A DNA stretch of 64,000 nucleotides, taken from positions 3,348,001 through 3,412,000 of the forward strand of contig NZ_JAPEMA010000001.1 in assembly GCF_026343185.1 (NCBI RefSeq), in the 5' to 3' direction. Position 1 is the stretch's first letter. Every line of letters begins with the position of its first letter. A model generated the notes under the pieces. It was not told where the DNA came from, made no database searches, and saw only the letters and a program-made list of their open reading frames with translations. The position numbers were made by a program, and so were the translations under genes. The DNA is from Streptomyces sp. NBC_00091. Its GTDB lineage: Bacteria; Actinomycetota; Actinomycetes; Streptomycetales; Streptomycetaceae. Of the stretch, positions 48,061 to 56,098 are shown piece by piece.

Positions 48061-48100
48061 ACGAAGGAAGCCCCCGCCGGCCGGCGGGGGCTTCCTTCGT
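48061..48100. terminator. perfect 40-bp palindromic terminator between ppc and pth
   Basis: The 20-bp half ACGAAGGAAGCCCCCGCCGG is followed directly by its exact complement, so it works on both strands. The A/T-containing ends (GAAGGAAG, CTTCCTTC) favour release. Confidence 0.88.
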
Positions 48101-48124
48101 ACGGCGGCCTACTGGTTGGCGGCC

Positions 48125-48715
48125 TTACTGGTTGTAGGAGGACTGGGCGCGCTCCAGGCCCTCCTGGATCAGGCACTCCACCGCGTCGGCGGAGCGGTCC
48201 ACGAACCAGTCCAGCTCCTTGCGCTCGGTCGAGGAGAAGTCCTTCAGCACGAAGTCCGCGACCTGCATCCGGCCCGGCGGACGGCCGATGCCGCACCGCA
48301 CCCGGTGGTAGTCCGGCCCCATCGCCTTCGTCATCGACTTCAGCCCGTTGTGGCCGTTGTCCCCGCCGCCCAGCTTCAGGCGCAGCGTCGGGTAGTCGAT
48401 GTCCAGCTCGTCGTGGACGGCGACGATCCGCTCCAGCGGGACCTTGTAGAAGTCGCGCAGCGCCGTCACCGGTCCGCCGGACAGGTTCATGAACGACATC
48501 GGCTTCGCCAGCACCACACGCCGGTTCGCCGGCCCCGGCGGACCGATCCGGCCCTCCAGCACCTGCGCCCGCGCCTTGTGCGCCTTGAACTTGCCGCCGA
48601 TCCGCTCGGCCAGCAGGTCGGCCACCATGAAGCCGATGTTGTGGCGGTTGCCCGCGTACTCCGCGCCCGGGTTCCCCAGGCCCACGATCAGCCAGGGTGC
48701 CGCGTCGTCCGACAT
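48125..48715 (-). CDS. pth: peptidyl-tRNA hydrolase
   Basis: A protein of 196 residues. It has [21 protein letters not shown] with the catalytic His, [19 protein letters not shown] and [12 protein letters not shown]. It recycles peptidyl-tRNA released from stalled ribosomes. GAGGAG lies 7 nt upstream of ATG 48715. It is last of the glmU-prs-rplY-pth cluster. Confidence 0.95.
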   Translation of the reverse strand: MSDDAAPWLIVGLGNPGAEYAGNRHNIGFMVADLLAERIGGKFKAHKARAQVLEGRIGPPGPANRRVVLAKPMSFMNLSGGPVTALRDFYKVPLERIVAVHDELDIDYPTLRLKLGGGDNGHNGLKSMTKAMGPDYHRVRCGIGRPPGRMQVADFVLKDFSSTERKELDWFVDRSADAVECLIQEGLERAQSSYNQ

Positions 48716-48744
48716 CAAAAGCTCCTCGGTTCCTCTACGAAGAC

Positions 48745-48781
48745 GACCGCCGTCCCGCTCCAGTGGAGCCGGACGGCGGTC
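48745..48781 (-). terminator. hairpin between rplY and pth
   Basis: 11-bp arms (48745-48755 with 48771-48781) and an inner GCTCC-AGT-GGAGC stem form one long hairpin in the 98-bp gap. It may be a partial terminator or RNA-processing site that lowers pth relative to rplY. Confidence 0.6.
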
Positions 48782-48813
48782 GGTCAGCAACTGCTGAGGG
48801 GGTGGGGCGAGGC

Positions 48814-49389
48814 TCAGGCCTCGGTGACCTCGGCGGCCGGCTCCTCGGCCTGCGCGCCGATGACCTGCAGGACGGCGATGTCACCGTCGACGGCCAGGGT
48901 GGTGCCGGCCGGCAGGACCAGGTCCTTGGCGTGGATGGTGGCGCCGGCCTCGAGGCCCGCGATGGAGACGGTGACCTCGGTCGGGATGTGGGTGGCCTCG
49001 GCCTCGACGGAGATGGTGTTCTGGAGGGTCTCCAGCATGTTGCCGCCGGCGGCCAGGTCGCCCTCGGTGACGATCGCGACGTCGACGGTGACCTTCTCGC
49101 CCTTCTTGACGATCAGGAAGTCGACGTGGGAGATCGAGCGCTTCAGCGGGTGCTTCTGCACGGCCTTCGGGATGACCAGCTCGGTGCCGCCGTCCTTGAT
49201 GTCCAGGGAGATCAGGACGTTCGGGGTGCGGAGCGCCAGCTGCAGGGAGTGGGCGTCGACGTTGACGTGCTTCGGGTCGGTGCCGTGGCCGTAGATGACC
49301 GCGGGGGTCAGGGCGTCGCGACGGGCCTGGCGGGCAGCGCCCTTGCCGAAGTCGGTGCGGGTCTGGGCGGCAAGCTTGATCTCGGACAT
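48814..49389 (-). CDS. rplY: 50S ribosomal protein L25/Ctc
   Basis: A protein of 191 residues, long (CTC) form. The 5S-rRNA-binding N-terminal domain ([26 protein letters not shown]) is followed by the TL5 C-terminal beta domain and an acidic tail. ATG 49389 is 5 nt from a GAGGAG site. In actinobacteria it regularly sits between prs and pth, as here. Confidence 0.95.
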   Translation of the reverse strand: MSEIKLAAQTRTDFGKGAARQARRDALTPAVIYGHGTDPKHVNVDAHSLQLALRTPNVLISLDIKDGGTELVIPKAVQKHPLKRSISHVDFLIVKKGEKVTVDVAIVTEGDLAAGGNMLETLQNTISVEAEATHIPTEVTVSIAGLEAGATIHAKDLVLPAGTTLAVDGDIAVLQVIGAQAEEPAAEVTEA

Positions 49390-49578
49390 GCTCACTCCTC
49401 GTGGGGTGACGGAAACGGACGACAGTCACCCGGCCGGAACGGCCTGCTACGAAGAGCGCGTCGATAACGGAGCATCCGCACCTGGAACAGGTACGGCCTC
49501 CCTCGCCGAGCAACTCACAGAGTGTACCCGGCGGGGGAGGCCGCAACAAAAGGATCTACGGAGCAAGGGCCGGGGCCC

Positions 49579-50556
49579 TTACTGCTGCTCCTCGAAGAGG
49601 CTGGTCACCGAGCCGTCCTCGAAGACCTCGCGCACCGCGCGGGCGATCATCGGGGCGATCGACAGCACCGTGATCTTGTCGAGCTCCAGGTCGGACGGGT
49701 CCGGCAGGGTGTTCGTGAAGACGAACTCGCTGACCTTGGAGTTCTTCAGGCGGTCGGCCGCCGGGCCCGACAGGATGCCGTGCGTGGCCGTCACGATGAC
49801 GTCCTCCGCGCCGTGCGCGAACAGCGCGTCGGCCGCGGCGCAGATGGTGCCACCCGTGTCGATCATGTCGTCGACCAGGACGCAGACGCGGCCCTTGACC
49901 TCACCGACGACCTCGTGGACGGTCACCTGGTTGGCGACGTCCTTGTCGCGGCGCTTGTGCACGATCGCCAGCGGCGCGTCCAGACGGTCGCACCAGCGGT
50001 CGGCCACGCGCACGCGGCCGGCGTCCGGGGAGACGATCGTCAGCTTGGAGCGGTCCACCTTGGCGCCCACGTAGTCCGCGAGGACCGGCAGGGCCGAGAG
50101 GTGGTCCACCGGGCCGTCGAAGAAGCCCTGGATCTGGTCGGTGTGCAGGTCGACCGTCAGGATGCGGTCGGCACCCGCGGTCTTCAGCAGGTCCGCGACC
50201 AGGCGGGCCGAGATCGGCTCGCGGCCCTTGTGCTTCTTGTCCTGGCGGGCGTACCCGTAGGACGGGACGATCACGGTGATGGAGCGTGCCGACGCGCGCT
50301 TCAGCGCGTCGATCATGATCAGCTGCTCCATGATCCACTTGTTGATCGGAGCCGTGTGGCTCTGGATCAGGAAGCAGTCCGCGCCACGAGCCGACTCCTG
50401 GAAGCGGACGTAGATCTCGCCGTTCGCGAAGTCGAAAGCCTTGGTCGGCACGAGGCCGACACCGAGCTGGTGCGCGACCTCCTCGGCCAGCTCGGGGTGG
50501 GCGCGGCCGGAGAAGAGCATCAGCTTCTTCTCGCCGGTCGTCTTGATCCCGGTCAC
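49579..50556 (-). CDS. prs: ribose-phosphate pyrophosphokinase
   Basis: A protein of 325 residues. It makes PRPP from ribose 5-phosphate and ATP. Motifs are FANGEIYVRFQES, SYGYARQDKKHKGREPIS (the flexible ATP loop), TVDLHTDQIQGFF, and the PRPP loop VDDMIDTGGT. GTG 50556 has a GGAGA site about 10 nt upstream. It lies 134 bp downstream of glmU. Confidence 0.96.
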   Translation of the reverse strand: MTGIKTTGEKKLMLFSGRAHPELAEEVAHQLGVGLVPTKAFDFANGEIYVRFQESARGADCFLIQSHTAPINKWIMEQLIMIDALKRASARSITVIVPSYGYARQDKKHKGREPISARLVADLLKTAGADRILTVDLHTDQIQGFFDGPVDHLSALPVLADYVGAKVDRSKLTIVSPDAGRVRVADRWCDRLDAPLAIVHKRRDKDVANQVTVHEVVGEVKGRVCVLVDDMIDTGGTICAAADALFAHGAEDVIVTATHGILSGPAADRLKNSKVSEFVFTNTLPDPSDLELDKITVLSIAPMIARAVREVFEDGSVTSLFEEQQ

Positions 50557-50690
50557 AGCACTGTCTCCTCAGACGTGTGGAAAGCTGCTCGCCCCCGTGT
50601 GCGTCCGTCCCGCACACGGTGAGCCAGCCGAATTGCGTGCACCTATCACGGTACGCCGTCCCGGGCGTACCTGTTTCCGGTCAGTTCACC

Positions 50691-52139
50691 TCAATGACCG
50701 CCGGAGTCCCTCTCCGTCGACGACTGCGCGGCCGTCGCCGCCGCGCTGCCGGGGCGCTTGCGGGCCACCCAGCCCTCGATATTCCGCTGCTGGCCACGGG
50801 CCACGGCCAGCGCGCCGGGCGGCACGTCCTTCGTGATCACCGAGCCGGCCGCCGTGTAGGCGCCGTCCCCGATGGTGACGGGAGCCACAAACATGTTGTC
50901 CGAACCCGTCTTGCAGTGTGAGCCGACGGTGGTGTGGTGCTTGTGCTCACCGTCGTAGTTCACGAACACGCTCGCCGCGCCGATGTTCGTGTACTCGCCG
51001 ATCGTCGCGTCGCCCACGTACGACAGGTGCGGCACCTTCGTGCCCTCGCCGATCGTCGCGTTCTTCATCTCCACGTACGTGCCGGCCTTCGCCTTCACGC
51101 CCAGGTTCGTGCCCGGCCGCAGGTACGCGAAGGGGCCGACGCTCGCCTGGTCGCCGATCACCGCGCTGTCCGCCACCGTGTTGTCCACCCGGGCGCCCGC
51201 GCCCACACGGGTGTCCTTCAGGCGGGTGTTCGGGCCGACCTCGGCCCCCTCGCCGATGTGCGTCGCGCCGAGCAGCTGGGTGCCCGGGTGGATCAGGGCG
51301 TCCTGCCCGAAGGTCACCGTCACGTCCACGAACGTGCCGGCCGGGTCGACGACCGTGACGCCCGCGAGCATGGCCCGCTCCAGCAGACGCGCGTTCAGCA
51401 GCGCCCGCGCCTCCGCCAGCTGCACCCGGTTGTTGATGCCGAGGATCTGGCGGTGGTCGCTGCCGACGGCCGCGCCGACGCGGTGGCCCGCCTCGCGCAG
51501 GATGCCGAGCACGTCGGTGAGGTACTCCTCGCCCTGGCTGTTGTCCGTGCGCACCTTGCCGAGCGCGTCCGCGAGCAGGGCGCCGTCGAAGGCGAAGACC
51601 CCGGAGTTGATCTCCCGGATCGCGCGCTGCGCGTCGGTGGCGTCCTTGTGCTCGACGATCGCGGTCACGGCGCCGGTGTCCGCGTCGCGGACGATGCGGC
51701 CGTAGCCGGTGGAGTCCGGGACCTCGGCGGTGAGCACGGTGACGGCGTTGCCGTCGGCCTCGTGCGTGGCCGCGAGCTGCCGGAGGGTCTCGCCGGTGAG
51801 GAGGGGGGTGTCGCCGCAGACGACGATCACGGTGCCGGTGACGGCGCCGCCGAGCTCCTCGAGCGCCATGCGGACGGCGTGGCCGGTGCCGTTCTGTTCG
51901 TACTGGACGGCGGTGCGGACTCCGGCGTCGACGCCGGCCAGGTGCGCGGTGACCTGCTCGCGTGCGTGGCCCACGACGACCACGAGGTGGGTCGGGTCCA
52001 GCTCACGGGAGGCCGCGACCACGTGACCGACGAGCGAACGCCCGCAGATCTCGTGCAGAACCTTGGGTGTGGCCGACTTCATGCGGGTGCCCTCACCCGC
52101 TGCGAGTACGACGACGGCTGCCGGGCGGGTTGCGCTCAC
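50691..52139 (-). CDS. glmU: bifunctional UDP-GlcNAc pyrophosphorylase/GlcN-1-P acetyltransferase
   Basis: A protein of 482 residues. The N-terminal uridyltransferase has VVLAAGEGTRMKS and GDTPLL. The C-terminal left-handed beta-helix has many hexapeptide repeats (IGEGAEVGPN, VGDATIGEYTNIGAASVFVNYDG) and the acetyltransferase catalytic His region. It makes UDP-GlcNAc for peptidoglycan. The start is GTG 52139. A minus-strand TATCCT box (52175-52180) puts transcription onset about 28 nt before it. Confidence 0.95.
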   Translation of the reverse strand: MSATRPAAVVVLAAGEGTRMKSATPKVLHEICGRSLVGHVVAASRELDPTHLVVVVGHAREQVTAHLAGVDAGVRTAVQYEQNGTGHAVRMALEELGGAVTGTVIVVCGDTPLLTGETLRQLAATHEADGNAVTVLTAEVPDSTGYGRIVRDADTGAVTAIVEHKDATDAQRAIREINSGVFAFDGALLADALGKVRTDNSQGEEYLTDVLGILREAGHRVGAAVGSDHRQILGINNRVQLAEARALLNARLLERAMLAGVTVVDPAGTFVDVTVTFGQDALIHPGTQLLGATHIGEGAEVGPNTRLKDTRVGAGARVDNTVADSAVIGDQASVGPFAYLRPGTNLGVKAKAGTYVEMKNATIGEGTKVPHLSYVGDATIGEYTNIGAASVFVNYDGEHKHHTTVGSHCKTGSDNMFVAPVTIGDGAYTAAGSVITKDVPPGALAVARGQQRNIEGWVARKRPGSAAATAAQSSTERDSGGH

Positions 52140-52247
52140 GGGTGGGCCCTTCGGCTTCGGGGGTGGACCCGTGAAGGATAGCGGGGGGTCACAGCCCGGA
52201 AACGAGGCCGGGTCCCGACCGTGAGGCCAGGACCCGGACCTGAAAAG

Positions 52248-52318
52248 CTCCCCTGCCAGGACTCGAACCCAGACTTAAGGCACCAAAAGCCCCAGTGCTA
52301 CCATTACACCACAGGGGA
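52248..52318 (-). tRNA. tRNA-Gln (anticodon TTG)
   Basis: The 71-nt minus-strand sequence folds as a cloverleaf. The acceptor stem is TCCCCTG/CAGGGGA with discriminator G, the D loop has GTAATGGTAGCA, the anticodon loop TTTTGGT reads TTG, and the T arm is GGGTTCGAGTCC. CCA is not encoded. The anticodon stem includes two G-T pairs. It lies directly upstream of glmU. Confidence 0.92.
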
Positions 52319-52476
52319 TAACTTAGCTGCCCAAACCGGACATTACGTCTCGTTGATCGAGCTAGCTGCATCTACTATGCCGCACCAAGCCCCCTCGGTG
52401 CGACGGTAGATGTGGGCGCTTTGGCTGACGTACGGATCAGGCTGCCCGACGGGTGGCCCTGCGTACGCTGGACGGC

Positions 52477-53715
52477 ATGACCGGTACGGGGGAAGAGCGC
52501 GAGGGGACGGGCCGGGACGGGCCCTGGTGGTGGGAGCGGCGCCGGGGGGCGCTGCTCGATGCGGGACTCGGCGCGGTGTCCGCCGCCGAGTGCGCTCTGG
52601 AGGGGGTGGAGACCGCCCGCGAGGCGGGGCTGCCCGTGACCGCAGGGGTGCTGTTCGGGGCCCTGACGGGGTCGACGCTGGTGCTGCGGCGGCGGTGGCC
52701 GATCGCCGTGGTGCTGGTCGGGATCGCCGTCACCCCGGCCACGATGGGCTTCCTGCTCGGGGTGGTGGGCCTGTACACGCTGGCCGCCGGCGAGGTGCCC
52801 CGGCGGATCCTCGCGACGCTGGCCTCGATGTCGCTCGCCGGGACCTTCGTGGTGACGTACCTCCAGACCCGCGGGGACGTGGAGGCCGACGGCACGCTCG
52901 TGATCGTGCTGTCCGTGTTCATGGCGGTGGCGCTGACCGTCCCGCCGGTCCTGCTCGGGCTGTACGTCGGGGCGCGGCGGCGGCTGATGGAGAGCCTGCA
53001 GGAACGGGCGGACTCGCTGGAGCGCGAGCTGTCGCTGCTGGCGGACCGGGCGGAGGAGCGGGCCGAGTGGGCGCGGCGGGAGGAGCGGACGCGGATCGCG
53101 CGGGAGATGCACGACGTGGTGGCGCACCGGGTGTCGCTGATGGTGGTGCACGCGGCGGCGTTGCAGGCGGTGGCCGCCAAGGATCCCGTGAAGGCCGTGC
53201 GGAACGCGGCGCTGGTGGGTGACATGGGCCGGCAGGCGTTGACGGAGCTACGGGAGATGCTGGGCGTGCTGCGGGCGGTGGAGAAGCCGGTGCGGCCGGT
53301 GGCGCCGGCGGCCGGTTTCGAGGACGGGCCCTCGCTGGACGCGCTGGAGGTGCTGGTGGGCCAGTCCCGGGCGGCGGGGATGAGCGTCGAGGTGGTCGTG
53401 CAGGGCGAGGGGGGCGCGTACCCGGCGGAGGTGGAGCAGACGGCCTACCGGGTGGTGCAGGAGGCGCTGACCAACTGCCACAAGCACGCTCCGGGCGCGC
53501 GGGTCGTCGTACGCCTCGCGCACCGGGAGGGGGAGGTGGCCATGCAGGTGGAGAACGGGCCGTGCGAGGGGGAGGCGCGCGGGGCCGACCTGCCGAGCGG
53601 GGGCAACGGGCTGGTGGGCATGCGGGAGCGGGTGCTCGGACTGGGCGGGGTGTTCGTGTCCGGGCCGACGGACGGGGGCGGGTTCAGGGTGTCGGCGGTG
53701 CTGCCGTTCCGCTAG
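52477..53715 (+). CDS. orphan sensor histidine kinase (NarL/LiaS type)
   Basis: A protein of 412 residues. About four membrane helices occupy residues 25-165, a coiled segment (MESLQERADSLERELSLLADRAEERAEW) links to the HisKA_3 dimerisation domain with His212 in AREMHDVVAHRVS, and the ATPase has YRVVQEALTNCHKHA and GNGLVGMRERV. ATG 52477 follows a TACGCT box by 7 nt. No response-regulator gene is adjacent; the two LuxR regulators at 38.2 and 40.4 kb are distant. Confidence 0.88.
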   Translation: MTGTGEEREGTGRDGPWWWERRRGALLDAGLGAVSAAECALEGVETAREAGLPVTAGVLFGALTGSTLVLRRRWPIAVVLVGIAVTPATMGFLLGVVGLYTLAAGEVPRRILATLASMSLAGTFVVTYLQTRGDVEADGTLVIVLSVFMAVALTVPPVLLGLYVGARRRLMESLQERADSLERELSLLADRAEERAEWARREERTRIAREMHDVVAHRVSLMVVHAAALQAVAAKDPVKAVRNAALVGDMGRQALTELREMLGVLRAVEKPVRPVAPAAGFEDGPSLDALEVLVGQSRAAGMSVEVVVQGEGGAYPAEVEQTAYRVVQEALTNCHKHAPGARVVVRLAHREGEVAMQVENGPCEGEARGADLPSGGNGLVGMRERVLGLGGVFVSGPTDGGGFRVSAVLPFR

Positions 53716-53732
53716 CCGGGGGAGTCCGGTGG

Positions 53733-53760
53733 GGTGTCCGGAGCGGGGCCGCCGGACACC
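53733..53760. terminator. bidirectional hairpin
   Basis: GGTGTCCGG (53733-53741) and CCGGACACC (53752-53760) are exact complements, between the kinase stop and the convergent SUKH-3 stop. Confidence 0.7.
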
Positions 53761-53766
53761 GCCGGG

Positions 53767-54279
53767 TCAGGGCGCGGTGGTGAGGCGGGCGGGCTGGAGG
53801 CCGGTCAGGAGGAGGGTGAGGGCCTCGTCCAGGCCGGCGCCGAGGTACCAGTCGCCGGTGTGGTCGACGAGGTAGACGCGGCCTTCGCGGTCGATGGCCA
53901 GGTGCGAGCCGCCGTCGGTGTCCGCGCCCAGCGGGCAGAGCTGGGTGGACAGGGCGCGTCCGAGGTCGGCGAAGGTGCGGGCCAGGTGGAGACCGGTCAG
54001 CGGATCCAGGCGTACGGGGGTCGGCGCTATCTGGCGGCCGGGACCGGGCGCGGTGAGGGTGAGGCCGCCGAATTCGGCCCAGGCTTCGACGGCGGCCGGG
54101 AAGACGGTGTGCCGGTGGCCGGCGGGGGTGGTGTGGTCGCGCAGGGCGTCGGCCCAGTATTCGGCCTGCTTGATGTCCCAGCGGCCGGGTTCCCAGCCGG
54201 CGGTGCGCAGCGCGGAGTCCACGGGTCCGGGGAACCGGGTGGCCGAGGAGCGGTCGTAGGAGGCTGAGGAGGCGGTCAT
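53767..54279 (-). CDS. SUKH-3 domain protein (immunity-type)
   Basis: A protein of 170 residues. The segment ALRTAGWEPGRWDIKQAEYW, then HTVFPAAVEAWAEFGGL, is the SUKH-3 signature I recall, with GREGRVYLVDHTGDWYLG-like strands near the end (DREGRVYLVDHTGDWYLG). SUKH proteins neutralise nucleic-acid-targeting toxins in polymorphic toxin systems. The start lies 5 bp after the deaminase stop, so it is the second gene of a deaminase/SUKH-3 operon. No signal peptide. Confidence 0.82.
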   Translation of the reverse strand: MTASSASYDRSSATRFPGPVDSALRTAGWEPGRWDIKQAEYWADALRDHTTPAGHRHTVFPAAVEAWAEFGGLTLTAPGPGRQIAPTPVRLDPLTGLHLARTFADLGRALSTQLCPLGADTDGGSHLAIDREGRVYLVDHTGDWYLGAGLDEALTLLLTGLQPARLTTAP

Positions 54280-54284
54280 GGTGG

Positions 54285-54848
54285 CTACTCGGGGTGGGTG
54301 AGGTCGACGGAGCGTACGCCGAAGTGGTTGAGGAGCGCGTCGCAGGAGCGGCAGGGCGGTGCGTAGCTGCCGTGGAGGGGGTCGCCGTCCTCGCGGATGC
54401 GGCGGGCGGTGATCTTGGAGTGCTTCAGGGAGCGGCGGGCCTCGCCGGCCGAGAGGGGCTTGCGGGAGGCGCGCCGGCTGCGGGCGCCTTCGACGGCGGC
54501 GAGGTGGCGGGAGAGCAGGATCGCCTCCGGACATCGGCCGGTGAAGCGTTCCCGCTGGCCGCTGGTGAGGGTGTCGAGGAAGTCCTGGACGAGCGGGTGC
54601 AGGGTGGGCGGCTGGTCGCCCTTGCCGGCGGTGCCGGTGAGGGTTTCCCCGCGGACGGAGAGGGCCGCGGCGACGGTGGGCAGGATGCCGTCGCGGCGGA
54701 AGCGGAGCACGGGCGGCGTGTGGGCGGCGCCGGTGCTGCTCCAGCGCAGGCGGGGATCGCCGGCGGGGCCGGCGTCGGTCGGTTCCGTGCGGCCCGTGCG
54801 GGGTGCCACGTTTTGTGTGGTCGCAGTCTGTGTGGTCGCGCTCTGCAT
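54285..54848 (-). CDS. stand-alone YwqJ-like deaminase-fold protein
   Basis: A protein of 187 residues. The zinc-site elements are Cys106-Pro-Glu108 (GRCPEAILLSRHL) and Pro-Cys166-Arg-Ser-Cys169 (PPCRSC), the pattern of the YwqJ-related deaminase family found as toxin tips. There is no pre-toxin, trafficking or secretion region: the N-terminal ~30 residues are low complexity and the rest is the domain. It should act on a base in nucleic acid or a nucleotide. It is upstream of, and coupled to, SUKH-3. The ATG lies in the third copy of a 15-bp tandem repeat. Confidence 0.75.
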   Translation of the reverse strand: MQSATTQTATTQNVAPRTGRTEPTDAGPAGDPRLRWSSTGAAHTPPVLRFRRDGILPTVAAALSVRGETLTGTAGKGDQPPTLHPLVQDFLDTLTSGQRERFTGRCPEAILLSRHLAAVEGARSRRASRKPLSAGEARRSLKHSKITARRIREDGDPLHGSYAPPCRSCDALLNHFGVRSVDLTHPE

Positions 54849-54856
54849 GGTTGCTC
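54812..54856. repeat. 15-bp tandem repeat over the deaminase start codon
   Basis: Three units (54812-54826, 54827-54841, 54842-54856) share the core TGTGTGGTCGC, degenerate in the third. In the coding frame they give the peptide repeat QSATT/QTATT. Confidence 0.7.
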
Positions 54857-55077
54857 TTTCCCTCCCGTGGCGGCGGTGGTGGTCGCTGTCGCGCACGCCC
54901 CCGTGCTGCGGGACAGCCTGTCAAATGTCCCCTGTCATGCGGAAGCGGGGTCGAATATTCGTATCAATTCGGATGTTCCCGTCCCGTGTGCCCGTGCGTG
55001 GCTCGCGGGCGGGTGAGGGTCTTGCCGGAGCACATAGGCTGTGGTGAACCAGCCAGATCCAGCAGGGGGCTACCGCC
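54849..55077. promoter_or_regulatory. divergent control region of the SUKH locus
   Basis: The 229 bp between divergent starts contain GACAGCCTGTC (54912-54922), two CCTGTCA copies 14 bp apart (54917 and 54931), and the perfect palindrome CGAATATTCG (54952-54961) in an unusually AT-rich patch. On the plus strand TAGGCT at 55035-55040 is a good -10, giving a ~31-nt leader with an AGCAGGGGG site before ATG 55078. Confidence 0.45.
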
Positions 55078-56091
55078 ATGACGACAGGTCGGCTCGGGCA
55101 GCAGGCCGCGCCACCCAACGCCGCTTACTCGGGGCAGGTCGTGCATTTCCCGGACCCGGTCCGGGCCGCTCGGCATCCCCACGGAGTGCGGATGGACGGT
55201 GACGGCCATCCCGACTTCTCGCGCTACGCGCGCGCGGCCGTGGAGATCGCCGAGCCCCCGGAGGGCTTCGGCGTCGACGAGCTGCGCCTGACGGACTGCG
55301 TGTCCGCGAACGCGGCGATGCGGGCGGCGGGCCATCCGCTGTGGGACACCGTGGGTCCGGTGGCGACCCCGCACGGCTGGACCTGGCACCACGTGGCCGG
55401 CTCGCGCCGGATGGAGCTGGTCCCCGTGGAGGTCAAGGCGCTGCTGCGGCACCACGCGGGTCTGGTGACGGCCCCGGTGGACCACGAGAAGCGCGGTGCC
55501 CGGCCGCTCCAGGAGGTGCGTCCGGCGCACCTGGGGCTCCCGAAGACCCTGGTCTCGGTGTCCGAGCAGCAGGTGCAGGGGGTCGAGGAGGACCTCGGCT
55601 ACCGGCTTCCGGAGGCGTACCGCTCGTTCCTGAAGGCGGCGGGCGGCTGCGCGCCGGTGGGCGCGGGGCTGTTCGTGGAGCTGGGGCTGCTGGTCGACCA
55701 GCCGTTCTTCACGGTGCGTGAGGAGGCGGCGGTCAATGACCTGGTGTACGTCAACAAGTGTCTGCGGGACCACCTGACGAAGGACTACCTGAGCGTGGCC
55801 TTCGTACAGGGCGGGCTGCTCGCGGTGAAGGTCAAGGGTCAGGGCGTCGGCTCCGTCTGGTTCTCCCCGTACGACGATGCGCGCGACCGGGACGGCTGGT
55901 CGGTGCAGGAGCGGGTGGAGCGTCTGCTGTTGCCGTGCGGTGCCGATTTCGATGCCTTCCTGGAGCGGTTGGCGGGGAATCCGCCGGAGCTGGAGACGGT
56001 GGCCGGTCTGATGGTGGACGGCGGATTCGCACGGTCGGTTGCAGTGTCGGGGTCGGTTGCGGTGTCGGACGCCGGCATGGGTGAGGGGTGA
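55078..56091 (+). CDS. fusion: WHH-type HNH/EndoVII nuclease-like domain + SUKH (SMI1/KNR4) domain
   Basis: A protein of 337 residues. Residues ~35-130 match the WHH/GHH group of HNH/EndoVII toxin nucleases: HPDFSRYA, the loop with DCVSANAAMRAAGH, then Trp103-His104-His105 (TWHHVAGSRRMELVP) and HHAGL. The expected His four residues after LVP is Lys here, so the site may be altered. Residues ~165-320 are a SUKH domain (VEEDLGYRLPEAYRSFLKAAGG...FFTVREEAAVNDLVYVN). There is no signal peptide. A toxin-like and an immunity-like domain on one chain is uncommon. The Imm35/deaminase gene follows after 7 bp. Confidence 0.72.
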   Translation: MTTGRLGQQAAPPNAAYSGQVVHFPDPVRAARHPHGVRMDGDGHPDFSRYARAAVEIAEPPEGFGVDELRLTDCVSANAAMRAAGHPLWDTVGPVATPHGWTWHHVAGSRRMELVPVEVKALLRHHAGLVTAPVDHEKRGARPLQEVRPAHLGLPKTLVSVSEQQVQGVEEDLGYRLPEAYRSFLKAAGGCAPVGAGLFVELGLLVDQPFFTVREEAAVNDLVYVNKCLRDHLTKDYLSVAFVQGGLLAVKVKGQGVGSVWFSPYDDARDRDGWSVQERVERLLLPCGADFDAFLERLAGNPPELETVAGLMVDGGFARSVAVSGSVAVSDAGMGEG

Positions 56092-56098
56092 ACACGTC

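Noticed and set aside
52137..52173. Hairpin sequestering the glmU GTG start
   Set aside because: CACGGGT/ACCCGTG are complementary, but the TATCCT box puts the transcript start inside the upstream arm, so the RNA would not form the full stem.
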